NCBI GenBank assembly: GCA_015501595.1 | Contig: JADNRX010000682.1 | Span: 1-26,720, forward strand | DNA: 26,720 nucleotides | Direction of reading: 5' to 3' | Source of the DNA: Hymenopellis radicata | Lineage: Eukaryota; Basidiomycota; Agaricomycetes; Agaricales; Physalacriaceae | Shown here: positions 1-8,943 of the stretch, in pieces | How positions within the stretch are numbered: the stretch's first letter is position 1 | Layout: every line of letters starts with the position of its first letter | The notes under the pieces: generated by a model | Seen by the model: the letters and a program-made list of their open reading frames with translations, nothing else | What the model was told of the DNA's origin: nothing | Database searches by the model: none | Translations under genes and position numbers: made by a program

Positions 1-67
1 CATTACACTACAAGGCCTATATGATTAAGGCACAGGTTCAAAACAAAACTATGGGTTGACCATGTAC

Positions 68-157
68 TAGCTCTCGTAAGAATCGAACTTACGACCTTCT
101 CTGTTTCAGCCCACGTGTAAAGCCGAGACGCAGGTATGCCCATTACACCAGAGAGCC
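68..157 (-). tRNA. tRNA-like sequence (possible tRNA pseudogene or SINE head)
   Basis: On the minus strand a 7-bp acceptor stem can be drawn (GGCTCTC with GAGAGCT, one G-T pair at the end), followed by an A-box-like TGGTGTAATGGG and a clean T arm (GTAAG, loop TTCGATT, CTTAC). The discriminator base is A. The total of 90 nt implies an intron or a long variable arm. I could not draw a convincing anticodon stem: TGCGT can pair with ACGTG and leave CGG as anticodon, but the loop is then 11 nt. It may be a decayed tRNA or the head of a tRNA-derived SINE. Isotype is not assigned. Confidence 0.45.
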
Positions 158-185
158 GTGACCAGCATAGATTCTTCCATGTGAA

Positions 186-436
186 TGCTCAGGGCTATAC
201 GTCAACTATGCAGACTATGCATTAACTGTGTACGGACTGTGCGAACTGTGCATTACTGTGCACGGACTTGTGCAAACTATGCATTAACTGTGCACGGACT
301 GTGCGAACTGTGCATTAACTGTGTACGGACTGTGCAATTGACTGTGCGACTGTGTGACTGTGCCATCAACTGTGCGGACTGTGCAAACTGACTGTGCAAC
401 TGTGCCATTTACTGTGCGGACTGTGCTATCGACTGT
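186..436. repeat. ACTGTGC-rich degenerate tandem array
   Basis: The core ACTGTGC recurs throughout. Its left half is built of about four units of 31-34 bp of the form GCATTAACTGTG(T/C)ACGG followed by ACTGTGCGAACTGT. To the right the units shorten and degrade. The Cys/Thr/Val-rich open frames across it come from the repeat and are not evidence of a gene. It begins about 30 bp upstream of the tRNA-like sequence. Confidence 0.85.
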
Positions 437-654
437 GCAGAAGGAATTTCCCCTTATAGAAGTAGGTAGAATTTTAGTATATAAAGGCGAGCCGCCGCAG
501 CATGTCAATGAGAATCCCCCAGTTGAAAACACTGTCTTGAGTGAACCTTAAGTAAGCATAAGCTTAGATAATCAGATTCTTCTTCTAGTCAAGCTAGAAT
601 ACTCGACTAACAACGACTTGATCAGATAGCTCTGTCCGATACAGAGCTGACTTC

Positions 655-745
655 AGAATACGCAGACTGAATACGCAGATTGAATACGCAGACTAGACAC
701 ACAGACCGAATCCGAGACCGAACACGAGACCGAATCCGAGACCGA
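655..745. repeat. Degenerate short tandem repeat (GAATACGCAGAC / GAATCCGAGACC)
   Basis: About eight imperfect units of roughly 11-13 bp, GAATACGCAGACT in the left half and GAATCCGAGACC in the right half. The array runs directly into the 130-bp tandem duplication that follows. Confidence 0.75.
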
Positions 746-750
746 ATACG

Positions 751-971
751 CAGATACAAGAACGTTTGTGTCATTGACTAAGTGAGACCGACAACTCACT
801 CTCGCAGAATATACGTGGACAGCTCGCGATAGGGTCAGGCCTATCCAGCTTACTGACAGATTAGACTCGAACCAGGCACGCAGATACAGGGACGCCTGTA
901 TCATTAACTGAAGTGAGGCCGATTACTCGCTCCCACGGCACATACAGAAATAGCTTGCGATAGGACTAGGG
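751..971. repeat. Diverged 130-bp tandem duplication
   Basis: The stretch starting CAGATACAAGAACG at 751 recurs as CAGATACAGGGACG at 881. The two copies then run in parallel: TGTGTCATTGACTAAGTGAG against TGTATCATTAACTGAAGTGA, and ending GCTCGCGATAGGGTCAGG against GCTTGCGATAGGACTAGGG. The period is 130 bp. No protein-like frame is visible. The right copy abuts the tail of the SINE-like element. Confidence 0.7.
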
Positions 972-1316
972 TTTGAAAGTTAAGTTAGTTAACCAGTTAG
1001 TAACCGCTCATTAACCCTAACCTAACCACCTCTAACTGATATAACGGTTAAGGATCTTAACCGGTTTCAGCAGTTAGAGGTGGTTACGGTTATAGGTTAA
1101 AAAATATTTCAGATATCCTATAACCGCTAGTTAGGGTTATTGACCGGTTACAACCGCACTAACCGCTATATCGGTTAAACCGGTTATAACCGGTTAATAA
1201 CCGGTTTAACCGACCAAATCCAGAAAATCGAAAAGAAGGTTGCCATGAGTGGGAATTGAACCCACATACTGCTGCTGAAACACAGCAGGAGCTCATCCAT
1301 CTGAGCCACAGCCGCC
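961..1316 (-). mobile_element. tRNA-derived SINE-like element, copy 1
   Basis: Read on the minus strand, a tRNA-like head (1316 down to 1241) carries a Pol III A box TGGCTCAGATGG and an excellent B box GGTTCAATTCC. A 5-bp anticodon stem CTGCT/AGCAG encloses the loop GTGTTTC, which would give anticodon GTT (Asn). The acceptor stem does not pair properly, so it is not a functional tRNA. Downstream lies a body of repeated AACCGG/CCGGTTAT motifs and an end near AAACCCTAG. The same head and body occur at 13523-13860 in opposite orientation, which makes a dispersed retroposon more likely than a tRNA gene beside a satellite. Confidence 0.65.
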
Positions 1317-1597
1317 GCAAGCTCTATCAATTTTTAGATCTCATAGGCCCTCTTTGCTCACACCCGAACAAGTATGGTAACTGCGTGCATATACCTCATA
1401 ATGGTCATGCACGCCACTTACCAAGTCAAATGATTAACTGACACACTACTCCTAACAAAAAATTATTGACAGACTTATTCTTATTAACAATCAAAGACAT
1501 CATAGCTCCTCTCCAGTCATACTCTGATAGGTATAGCAAGTGCGTGAAGTACATGCATACTATTTAATGATTAACAGACGGATGCCCCACAAATCCA
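1317..1597. other. Gene-free spacer
   Basis: AT-rich sequence with no convincing coding frame, splice-linked exons, tRNA fold or tandem repeat. A short imperfect direct similarity (TGCGTGCATATACCTCATAA near 1383 and TGCGTGAAGTACATGCATAC near 1541) is all I see. Confidence 0.5.
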
Positions 1598-2600
1598 TTC
1601 ATGCTCGATGAGCATCCCCGGGCAATGGCACAGGGATACTCAACCGTGCATGAGCACTGACTGAGGGTGGGGTGGTGGGTGGTGGGAGCAGTGGAGGTGG
1701 TGGTGAAGGTGCTGGGAGTGGTGGTGGGAGTGCTAATGGTGGTGGGATGAGATATAAACTACTACGATCTATAGGCCGCCTGACAATCATCAGCACCGGA
1801 GAGGCGACAATTAGAGACCTCAACGAGTCACCGAGTCACCGAGTCATCTGGTGACTCGACTCGCGTCGGGCACGTCGGCGTTCGCACTCGCGTGACTCGC
1901 GAGTCACATACTCGCGAGTCTGATCGCGAGTCTGAGTAGTGGGTTACAGAGCGCGAGTCATCACACAATGACTCGCAAATATTTAGATAGATATTTAAAC
2001 TGAATTTACAATTTTTTTTGAAAGGAAATGGTTCACAACGTCTCAAGAACGAGAGGTTCGCGATTATCTTGCCAGATCCGGCGTTCCGGGCCGAGATCCG
2101 AAGCGACGCGTCAGCGTCTTGATCGAGTCGTCTCTCTCTAGTTTTACCACCACCACGACCACCCGGGGAGCGATGATTGTCGCCCCCCGCTGCTCTGACG
2201 ATTGTCAGGCAGCCGCTGGGGTGTGTCTCTGGCTTTGGCTCTGTGCCGGGCCTGCTACTGCGGGCTCTGCGCCAGCAGCAGAGGACGACGACCCGGCCAG
2301 CTCAAGGGTGACGACCCGGACAACAACCTGGACGACGGCAACGCGAGGATGCCGAGGTGAAGGATAGAAGGAGCTGGAGAAGAAGAAGGAGGAAATAATG
2401 AGGAGGATGAGGAGATGTTGACGTGTTGACGGCGACGACGATGACCACCGTCACCACCACCATCACCACTGCTCCTTCTCCACCACCATCACCACTCCTT
2501 CACCACCCTACCACTCTCCTACCATCACCCCCACCCCATCCTCATGCCCAGCTGACTGTCCCCGTGCCATTGCCCGGGGATGCTCGCTGCGCATGAATAC
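1598..2600. mobile_element. About 1-kb MITE-like element with long imperfect inverted repeats
   Basis: The left arm (about 1600-1745: GAGCATCCCCGGGCAATGGC, then a G-rich GGTGGTGGG tract) is the reverse complement of the right arm (about 2450-2590: a CACCACCA tract, then GCCATTGCCCGGGGATGCTC). A second nested pair lies inside: a GCCTGACAAT...GCGACAATT segment at 1786-1812 and its inverse at 2173-2212. No transposase frame is visible, so a non-autonomous element is the simplest reading. Target-site duplications were not identified. Confidence 0.6.
1815..1975. repeat. GACTCGCGAGTC palindrome cluster, left
   Basis: Dense GAGTC/GACTC half-sites, some joined as the perfect 12-bp palindrome GACTCGCGAGTC, mixed with direct GAGTCACC repeats. 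It lies inside the 1-kb inverted-repeat element. A matching cluster lies at 2606-2700. Confidence 0.75.
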
Positions 2601-2605
2601 TTGGG

Positions 2606-2700
2606 GGCGTATGGACTCGCGAGTACTCGTGAGTATCCGAGATGACTCGGACTCATGGTGAGTACTCGCGAGTGGACTCGCGATGACTCATGAGTCATCG
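2606..2700. repeat. GACTCGCGAGTC palindrome cluster, right
   Basis: Repeated GGACTCGCGAGTACTCG, GAGTACTCGCGAGTGGACTC and GACTCATGAGTC palindromes. This second cluster fills the gap between the 1-kb inverted-repeat element and the left end of composite element E0. Confidence 0.75.
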
Positions 2701-3277
2701 GCATCTTCATGACGCCGCCTGCCTGCAGACAGTGCGGTATCTAGTTCTATAGCCAATACCAGAGTCCTTTGCCTAGCAAGGCTTCTCCCATCAGGAAACG
2801 GCCTGTGGGCCAGAGGCTGCCTGAGTTACCCGCTGTGGCAGTGATCAACCAGAGGGCATTGAGGCATCCTAAGATAGCTTTAGCTGTCTCAAGGCTAAGA
2901 CTGTGATAGTCATAAGCTTGAGTTGCCTTGATCCCCTTGAGATTACTCCAAGTTGACTCAAGGCACAAGGCCCTACAGCCCTCAACTCAGGATGACTCTA
3001 TCAAACTCTAAGGTAATGATATTCTAGTTCCTTCCTTTAAGCAACTCATGTGCCCCTACATGAATTCAAAGCTGACATAGGTATTGCTCAGAACTACCAC
3101 ATCATATTATGACTATCATAGTTCTCACTGCATCAAAAATAGTGTTCCGGAACCAGTTCTTCACCCTCATCGAGAACATTTCCTCCCATCGACACCGTCT
3201 CCCAACAACACCGTCTTCTCCTCAATACGCTCCCTCATCACGCCCCGGGGTATGTCCTCAGAGTTTGCGGGGGCACG

Positions 3278-3510
3278 ATGACGAAGAGGTGCAGAGGAGA
3301 GGTGGTCCAATGTGGGGCATACGACGCGCGTTGCTTGAGATGCCCTTATGATATGTCCCGCCGTTGCAGCGAGCATGTTCCGTGATTGATGCATCATATG
3401 ATTTGGGGGAGGTCAAGGCTCTGGAGGAGGAAATGAGTGAGGAGACACGTCTACGACAAGTGCGCGACGAAGTACCATATGAGAACCTGCCGCGCGATTC
3501 ATGGGGCTGA
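3278..3510 (+). pseudogene. Fragment of a Cys-containing, Glu-rich protein gene (unrecognised)
   Basis: Two good frames lie end to end. From the ATG at 3278 a 36-residue frame contains CRGEVVQCGAYDARCLRCPY, a run of Cys pairs. In another frame, about 3355-3510 reads SVIDASYDLGEVKALEEEMS, then EETRLRQVRDEVPYENLPRD, and stops at TGA 3508-3510. The second part has the charged, helical character of a C-terminal exon. Joining the parts needs a frame change, so it is either a broken gene or the C-terminal exon of one whose 5' part I cannot find. It converges on the inhibitor gene with a gap of 25 bp. Function unknown. Confidence 0.35.
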
Positions 3511-3535
3511 CCCTGTCGCATTATGTTTCGACCGG

Positions 3536-4125
3536 CTAGAATACCGACGAGTCCTCTTCGTCGTCAAGACGCTCGAATCTCCATAGCTGGGTGGCCTCGA
3601 ATTCACCGTCGGCAGAAGGGCCGTTGAGTAGCTTGACGTGCACTTCGGGCACCTGGCGGGTAGGTGGTTGCGAGATCTTCCGGTATTCACCAGCATCGCC
3701 TGGCGCTTTCACCTGCGAGGATCAGTTAAGGATAGAACGAACGCGAATTATTTCGTGCACGCACCGTGTACAGGCCATCGCCGATTGGTTCCACCTCAAA
3801 AGCGGCTGGATTACCACCGTTAATGATCATGACGCCCTACAGGTCAAGTGAGACGAGCGATTAACAGCACGGACGAGGTCGGCGTACATTTTCGATGCCA
3901 ACTTGGCCCAAAGTCAAGCCCATGCTTCGGATAATGAAGCTGCCCTTTTCCTGGGCTGTCAACTCCCACTGAGAAAGCGTGTTAATGTCAGTATAAAGCA
4001 AGGCGAAAGTTGCGTACCTGCTCAAATACCTCAAGAAGTTCATACCGGTACGACAACAGAATGGGGGCTTTCCGTGTTGGTGGACTCGGATAGTCGAATG
4101 CGAAGCCTCACGCCCCACTAGACAT
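3536..4125 (-). CDS. Peptidase inhibitor I66-like protein (beta-trefoil type), four exons
   Basis: Spliced exons 4125-4018, 3968-3888, 3836-3765 and 3712-3536 join in phase 0 through three GT-AG introns of about 49-52 nt, giving about 115 residues after exon 1 position 7. The motif order matches my memory of fungal I66 serine-protease inhibitors: APILLSYRYELLEVFEQWEL, GSFIIRSMGLTLGQVG, AAFEVEPIGDGLYTVKAPGD, and the end ATQLWRFERLDDEE, which corresponds to the family's usual C-terminal L-W-x-F-x-R segment. Such proteins are small and cytosolic, with no signal peptide, as here. Oddity: from the ATG at 4125, codon 6 is an in-frame TGA within GCG TGA GGC, so the N-terminus is either broken by a C-to-T change or supplied by an unseen exon. 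The gene is cargo inside element E0. Confidence 0.55.
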
Positions 4126-5064
4126 TCGAGCGCGAGTGTTCACGGGAGAGGATTGCACGGCGGTGGAGATGGGCGAGTGGGTCGCGCGATAGTCACGGTC
4201 GCTGTTACGGTCAACGTGCTCGTTGAGCGAGAACAGCAGACTGGATGGTGGCTGGGAGGAATGATGGTAGTTGTAGACAAAAGGAAGTGCTGGAGCTCGT
4301 GCGCAGGCAGTGGCGATAAATCATCTTCCGTGTGGGCGTATTCGCCGTGATGGATTGTCCGCCACTCCTCGCCGTCGAAGGACCTGCGCGTCCCATTGTG
4401 CATCGCGCAGAAAACAGGGTATTGAGGAAAGAATCTAACAATCTCTGGTAAGTCACTCAATGAGGGGAATACAAGCAATGAAGGACGCACCTGCGAATAA
4501 AGACCAAGTTAAAATGATATGCTGCCTTCATTCCAGGGCTTACGCGGTTCTTTGTCGATGCTCTGCGGCCAGGACGTCGTTGTAATCGTCGCATGAAGTC
4601 CGCATATCCGATAGAGGGCCCTCAAGTAAAGGACTTGTGCGTACGCGGTGCGTCGTGGTGGTGGTGATGAGATACGGATCTTACTTCGTCGTGGCGGGCT
4701 GTTGCTTGTTGCGCAGTCGTCCTGGCGTCGCTACGCTCCAGCAGTCGTCATATCATAATCCTGATCCTCGTTGGTCTCGATGTTGGTCGCCGCGCCGTCA
4801 TGGTCTTCCCTGTCCGTGCGCGACGATGTCGGAGCGCAAACAAAATCCGGCTGCCCCTCCGGATCGCGAGAGTCGAACAACAAGGAAGTGCTGCCCCGAA
4901 TGCTGCCTGCTGTCTAGGGCTTACACGGCTGTTTGTCGGTGCCATGGTAGCGGGGACACTGGCGCATATCGGGATAGAGCGGCGGCCTCGACGAGAGGGC
5001 TTACGCGTGCGGGATCACGGCTGGGTGCTTGCACGGTACCGGAGGATGAAATGGTGTGGACGGA
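4126..5064. repeat. Gene-poor stretch with repeated GGGCTTACGCGG subunits
   Basis: Two related blocks about 380 bp apart (around 4519 and 4900) share a GCTGCCT...AGGGCTTACRCGG core, then TTTGTCG(A/G)TGC and a GCATATC(C/G)G(A/G)ATAGAG segment. A third motif copy lies at 4997. A minus-strand frame at 4140-4490 is open for 116 codons but is low-complexity at its end and has no recognisable domain; I do not call it a gene. Confidence 0.5.
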
Positions 5065-5345
5065 TGAATGATGAAAGCGGGGGTAATGGGAGCCTAGAGA
5101 CGATGAGTTTAAGTAGAATGAAATGAAAATGCGAAGGAATTACACACCGTTTTGGACTGGACGCATCCGCAACGCCGTCCAATCCCAAATTACAACTTGT
5201 CACCTCTTTTCAGACATGCACATGCTGCCGAGGGGGCTCATCCAGCTTGGGAGTCCGGCGCCGTCGCTCGTTCTGTGTATCCACGGCTGTTCGTTGGTTT
5301 CTGATAGAGAAAGATGATGTGCTGCCTGCTCGAGGGCTTACGCGG
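5065..5345 (-). pseudogene. Relic of the Nup53-type gene 5' region in E0
   Basis: This stretch aligns with 10440-10740 in E1, where it leads into the Nup53-type coding frame. Both copies keep, on the minus strand, a donor GTGTGTA(A/T)TTCCTTCGCA and an acceptor ending CTAG before GC(T/G)CCCAT, so a former intron is preserved. Upstream exon residues are also shared (RTPKLDEPP in both; LDGV-A-ASS in both in another frame). In E0 the coding frame beyond the intron is lost. Confidence 0.45.
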
Positions 5346-6186
5346 ACATGGCTCCGGCGGCGGGGAAATTACAACATCATCGCTAAAAGCTTGCATGTTG
5401 AACCGAGCGGCCTCAATACGAGGGCTTACGCGGGCGTCGTCGTGGTAAGAGCAAAACTTGTACTCAAAAAACCCGCGCGATCACCACTCGGATGATCGGT
5501 CCGAGTGGTTTCGGACGACTTGCGCAGCGTCCAGCACCATAACGAAGGCGATTTAAGCCTTCAGATATGGCGCGACCGATTCCTACAAGTGTAGAGAGTA
5601 TTTTATTTTTTGACTGATTTTTTGGGTGAGGGCAAGATAATGTAACTACTTGTGAGCCGTACATCGAGTTTAGTACACTATACAGTAAGTCGGTTGAGGA
5701 AACACTTCCTTCAGGCATCAAATAAGCTTACTTGATTATGTTTCCGGCATTTTAAGGCTGCTACATACTCTCGTTCGACGTCTACGACACGTTGAACGAT
5801 GTAACGGAGACCAGGCCCGGCGATCCGAACAGTGATCAAACTGTTCGGACGTCGACATAACTCTTTATTCTACCACCATCATCCCTTTGGTCGATCACAC
5901 GCTGTCTCTTCCTCTCTCTTGTTGGTCTCCGTCTCTACTTCGATACATGGCTCAACAGCCACCACGTAAGCCCTGTTTGACGCAGGCAGTGCTTTTCCAC
6001 TCGGCAACGACGACGAGCGCTACGCCCTGCTGCAACCTCGGAGGGCTCTGCAAGAGCAAGGAGGTGGAGAGACGGATGCTGTTCTGTCTGCTGACGGGCA
6101 GCATGTGCTGTATGTCCTCTTGCGCTGCAATTTTCCTTGTCTAAGTGATATGTAACAGCGTCCGCCACGACCATGAGCACGACCAC

Positions 6187-6270
6187 GACACCACACCCAA
6201 GCGTGGGCCCACTTAGAGCCAGGCCGACCTTGAGCAGGGCTTTGTGGGCCCATGGTTGGGAGGTGGTGTC
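6187..6270. other. 84-nt conserved hairpin, E0 copy
   Basis: The arms GACACCACACCCAAGCGTGG and CCATGGTTGGGAGGTGGTGTC pair over about 26 positions with a few mismatches and meet at GGGCCCAC/GTGGGCCC. The loop contains AGAGCC...GGGCTTT, which can extend the stem. The sequence recurs at 11703-11786 and is far more similar between the elements than its flanks. It could be a structural site of the element, a hairpin RNA source, or a small captured inverted repeat. Confidence 0.7.
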
Positions 6271-6668
6271 ATTTTAAGGGCTTCTTAATTCTCCTTATGC
6301 TGACATTCACTTTGTATATCGGATTCCTTCCATCTCCTGCAAGGCGACCAAGTGCCACGTACCTGGACATCACGTGTTTGTTGGTTTTATATTCCTCGTG
6401 GTACGTATTTCACTTGTCCACCTACTGCCATCTCCCTCATGCTCCTCATAGACGACGCTCAAAGGATGTCTCTTTGCCATGTCGATGACTTCCTCCAAGG
6501 TTGACGACTGTCTGCCTGTACAACGACCACCACCTGCGCGACGACGATGTCCTACGCGACGACGACCTCCTCACGACGGCCTACAAGACATGATGAGACG
6601 ACGACGACTGCACAACACGACCAGACGACGACCTCCTACAGGATGAGATGACGTTGTACGCGAGGACG

Positions 6669-6725
6669 ACGGCCTACACAAGGATGACGGCCTACACGAG
6701 GATGACGGCCTCCTACACGACCCAC
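6669..6725. repeat. 18-bp minisatellite (GACGGCCTACACGAGGAT), E0 copy
   Basis: Three units of GA(C/T)GACGGCCTACAC(A/G)AG. In the frame that stays open the repeat reads as the hexapeptide DDGLH(K/E). It is the counterpart of the longer array at 12245-12333 in E1. Confidence 0.65.
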
Positions 6726-6957
6726 AAGATGACGATGGGCCTGCTGAGGTAGCTCTCTTCTTCGTGTCTTGTTATTTCGCTAAGGCTGACTATCATCTTC
6801 AACAGACATTGACCTTAGCTCACCATCCATGTATCGTAAGTCTTCGTCACCTTTATATTCATCAACATCGCCTAACCCTTCATCAGCCTCAACTTTGATG
6901 ACGCCTATGGCCCACGGTGGGTACGATGCCTTCGTTGTACCCTTCATGAAGAAGTAA

Positions 6958-7690
6958 GTTCCTTTGCTCACTGTGTTTCTTCATTATTAACTGACCTTGC
7001 TAGCTCTATGACTGTTGTCGAGCTACGTTCATTGCTCTCTTTCTTTAAATTGGTGATTGACCTATTTTTCAGTTGCACACACCTGTGTTGTCTCTTGTTC
7101 GTTGAGCATGGTTAAGTTTTTGTAGTTTTGATGTTGCTGTTTCAGGGTTTAGGCATTGCTGCTTGCTGTGTATGAGGATTATAGTATAGTGCATATATGA
7201 CATGTTTATTAGTATTTGTTGTAGTTCTAGATCTATATGAGTATCTGTATTCTTCAGTATGCTGAATTCTATGTGTTTTTGGCACTACTTGCATTCGGTT
7301 TTGTAAGTTCTAAGGACTACTTGACTGATTTGATACTGCTCTGACCTGCTGAGAGATGCTTCATATTCTAACTAGGTTATGTCTAGCTTAATTCAAAGTG
7401 GGTTGAGTCATCTTAGGTATGACTTGAGCTATCTTGGGTATGACTTGAGGTGCCTCAAGTTAGACTCAAGGCATTCTCAAGGAAGGTTTGGACTTGAACC
7501 TTTGCCAAAGTTAGCTTGATAGAGTTCGCATCTTAATACTGTACAATTTCGATCAATTCGTCACTTTTTCAATTTTTTTTGCGATTTTTTGGCCCAAATA
7601 TTTTTCTTTTGATTTTAGACGAATTTTTCCGGGGAGTTTTTTCGGCCGTGTGACGTGTGACTGACGAATTGAACGAAATAGGACAGTATC
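6958..7690. other. AT-rich, gene-free part of E0 right half
   Basis: No coding frame of note. Positions about 7370-7530 (repeated CTTGAG/CTCAAGGCA motifs and GAACCTTTGCCAAAGTTA) align with about 13010-13145 in E1. The final segment TCCTCTAGGCAACCATGTTC...CTGATG at 7690-7757 is the right inner inverted repeat. Confidence 0.55.
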
Positions 7691-7757
7691 CTCTAGGCAA
7701 CCATGTTCACCGTGGTTGACTCAGTAGTCCTCTAGGCTGGTGACCTGTTTCCTGATG

Positions 7758-8449
7758 CCATTATCATGGTTAAAGATTTGCAGCCTCGTTCGAGGGCTTA
7801 CACGTCCTGCGGGGCCGCCGGGGCTCTTCAAGCCCACAGACAGAGTCAGATTAAAGGAGATGACATAAAGTCAGTCTCCAAGACAGTAGGCGACAATACA
7901 AAGTTGATCACCGAGGAACTAGCTTGATAGTGGTGGTGGTTGAAGGGAGAGAATGAGCCTTTGATCACCATATGGATCCAATCTGTACACCAGTGATCAG
8001 ATCGTCGAGTACCGGGGATTTGTCTGAAACTTTTTTTGGGACCTCTCCTTTTGATATTAAGCCCAATGCACACTATTTGAAAGTGAGAAAAAATATATTT
8101 CTATCTATAATGAATACTTGTTTGATTGAAAAGACAGTCGAACAACTGGTAGAGATATTATTGCTAGTGATTAAATGATCACATAAGTAATCAATGATTA
8201 ACGGACTGATCATTCGAGTGGTGATCATGATGCATTTTAGTAAGTGATCTTTGTCTTCAACCACCACCACCTCAAGACGCCCGCACCCCGATGACTCGAC
8301 CTTGGGACGCGGGTCTTCCGGGCGTCTTTCTTCTTTCATCTACCTCTTTTTTGCCCATTTTTCCTGGATATGCGGGCTTGAAGAGCCCCGGCGGCCCCGC
8401 AGGACGCGTAAGCCCTTGAACAAGGCTGCAAATCTTCAACCACAATGAC
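7758..8449. mobile_element. 692-bp MITE inserted in the right arm of E0
   Basis: Terminal inverted repeats of about 75 bp: 7758-7835 and 8374-8449. Positions 7803-7835 and 8374-8406 are exact reverse complements over 33 bp (CGTCCTGCGGGGCCGCCGGG and onward). The arms include the motif CGAGGGCTTAC(A/G)CG that also recurs in E0 and E1. Removing it rejoins the E0 arm (CCTGATG with GGAGAAGCC). No coding capacity; a clear target-site duplication is not seen. Confidence 0.8.
7929..8272. mobile_element. Smaller inverted-repeat element nested in the MITE
   Basis: TGGTGGTGGTTGAAG at 7931 and its reverse complement CTTCAACCACCACCA ending at about 8269 bound about 340 bp. The interior has many GTGATCA/TGATCAC sites and AT-rich sequence without a gene. 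The nesting order is E0, then MITE, then this element. Confidence 0.55.
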
Positions 8450-8537
8450 GGAGAAGCCTTGCTAGGTAGAGGACTTCAGTATTGGTTATGGAACTAGACA
8501 CTGCACTGTCTGCAGGCAGGCGGCATCATAAAGATGC

Positions 8538-8943
8538 GTATTTTTTTTCTTTATTACTGCAGTGAGCCATTGACCACCACAGGATGAATCAACGACCACT
8601 GGGACCACTCAGAGCCTGACAATTGTCGCCTCTGCCATGCTGATAATTGTCAGGCAGGCGAGGCGGTCTATTAGTTGAGGTTTCGTGCTAGGCACCACTG
8701 CTGTCTTTGTGACAGCGGCAGAGGACTACAATGACTCCGGGACACAACAACGACCAACTCCAGGAGAGGATGATGAAGGAAGAGAGGTGATAATTTGGAA
8801 GTTGGGCTGGGTGGCGTTGCAGATGCGTACAGCCAAGAACAGTACGTGCTTTTATTTATCTTCTGCATGTTCATGGCCTCGATGGTGTAGAATGATGCCG
8901 TAGAGGTTTTTTGACCTTCATTACAGTAATATGGCATCTTCCG
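8538..8943. other. Spacer between E0 and E1 with a GACAATTGTC-type inverted repeat
   Basis: Positions 8617-8660 hold GCCTGACAATTGTCGCC and, inverted, GATAATTGTCAGGCAGGC. The same 40-bp motif occurs at 1783-1812 (inverted) and 2173-2212, linking this spacer to the 1-kb element on the left. No credible gene. Confidence 0.5.

Larger units (their letters stand above)
2701..8537. mobile_element. Composite inverted-repeat element E0 (with nested MITE and gene cargo)
   Basis: The outer arms 2701-2788 and 8450-8537 are inverted copies of one 88-bp sequence (both contain GCCGCCTGCCTGCAGACAGTGC and GCAAGGCTTCTCC). Directly inside, CATCAGGAAAC begins at 2789 and its reverse complement ends at 7757. The following 70 bp still align as inverted repeats. 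The right arm is split by a MITE at 7758-8449; removing it restores GGCTTCTCC joined to CATCAGG as on the left. The element contains an I66-like inhibitor gene and a right half shared with E1. No transposase was recognised, so it is probably non-autonomous. Target-site duplications are not visible. Confidence 0.65.

Noticed and set aside
186..436. CRISPR array
   Set aside because: Repeats are degenerate and contiguous, without unique spacers, and the genome is eukaryotic.
186..551. Cys/Val-rich small ORFs on both strands
   Set aside because: They are produced by the ACTGTGC tandem repeat.
961..1220. Telomeric repeat tract
   Set aside because: CTAACC/AACCCTA units are present but irregular, short and mixed with AACCGGTT motifs, and they recur internally at 13620-13850 attached to a tRNA-like head.
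1241..1316. Functional tRNA-Asn(GTT) on the minus strand
   Set aside because: The anticodon arm fits, but the acceptor stem has several mismatches, and the same head with a different anticodon arm occurs at 13523, so it is a SINE head.
4140..4490. 116-codon minus-strand ORF next to the I66-like gene
   Set aside because: Low-complexity Ser/Thr/Pro end, no family resemblance and no splice link to the inhibitor exons.
6829..6957. 42-codon plus-strand ORF (MYRKSSSPLYSSTS...VVPFMKK)
   Set aside because: It is preceded by a splice-acceptor-like TTCAACAG and could be an exon, but nothing upstream or downstream joins it and E1 lacks it.
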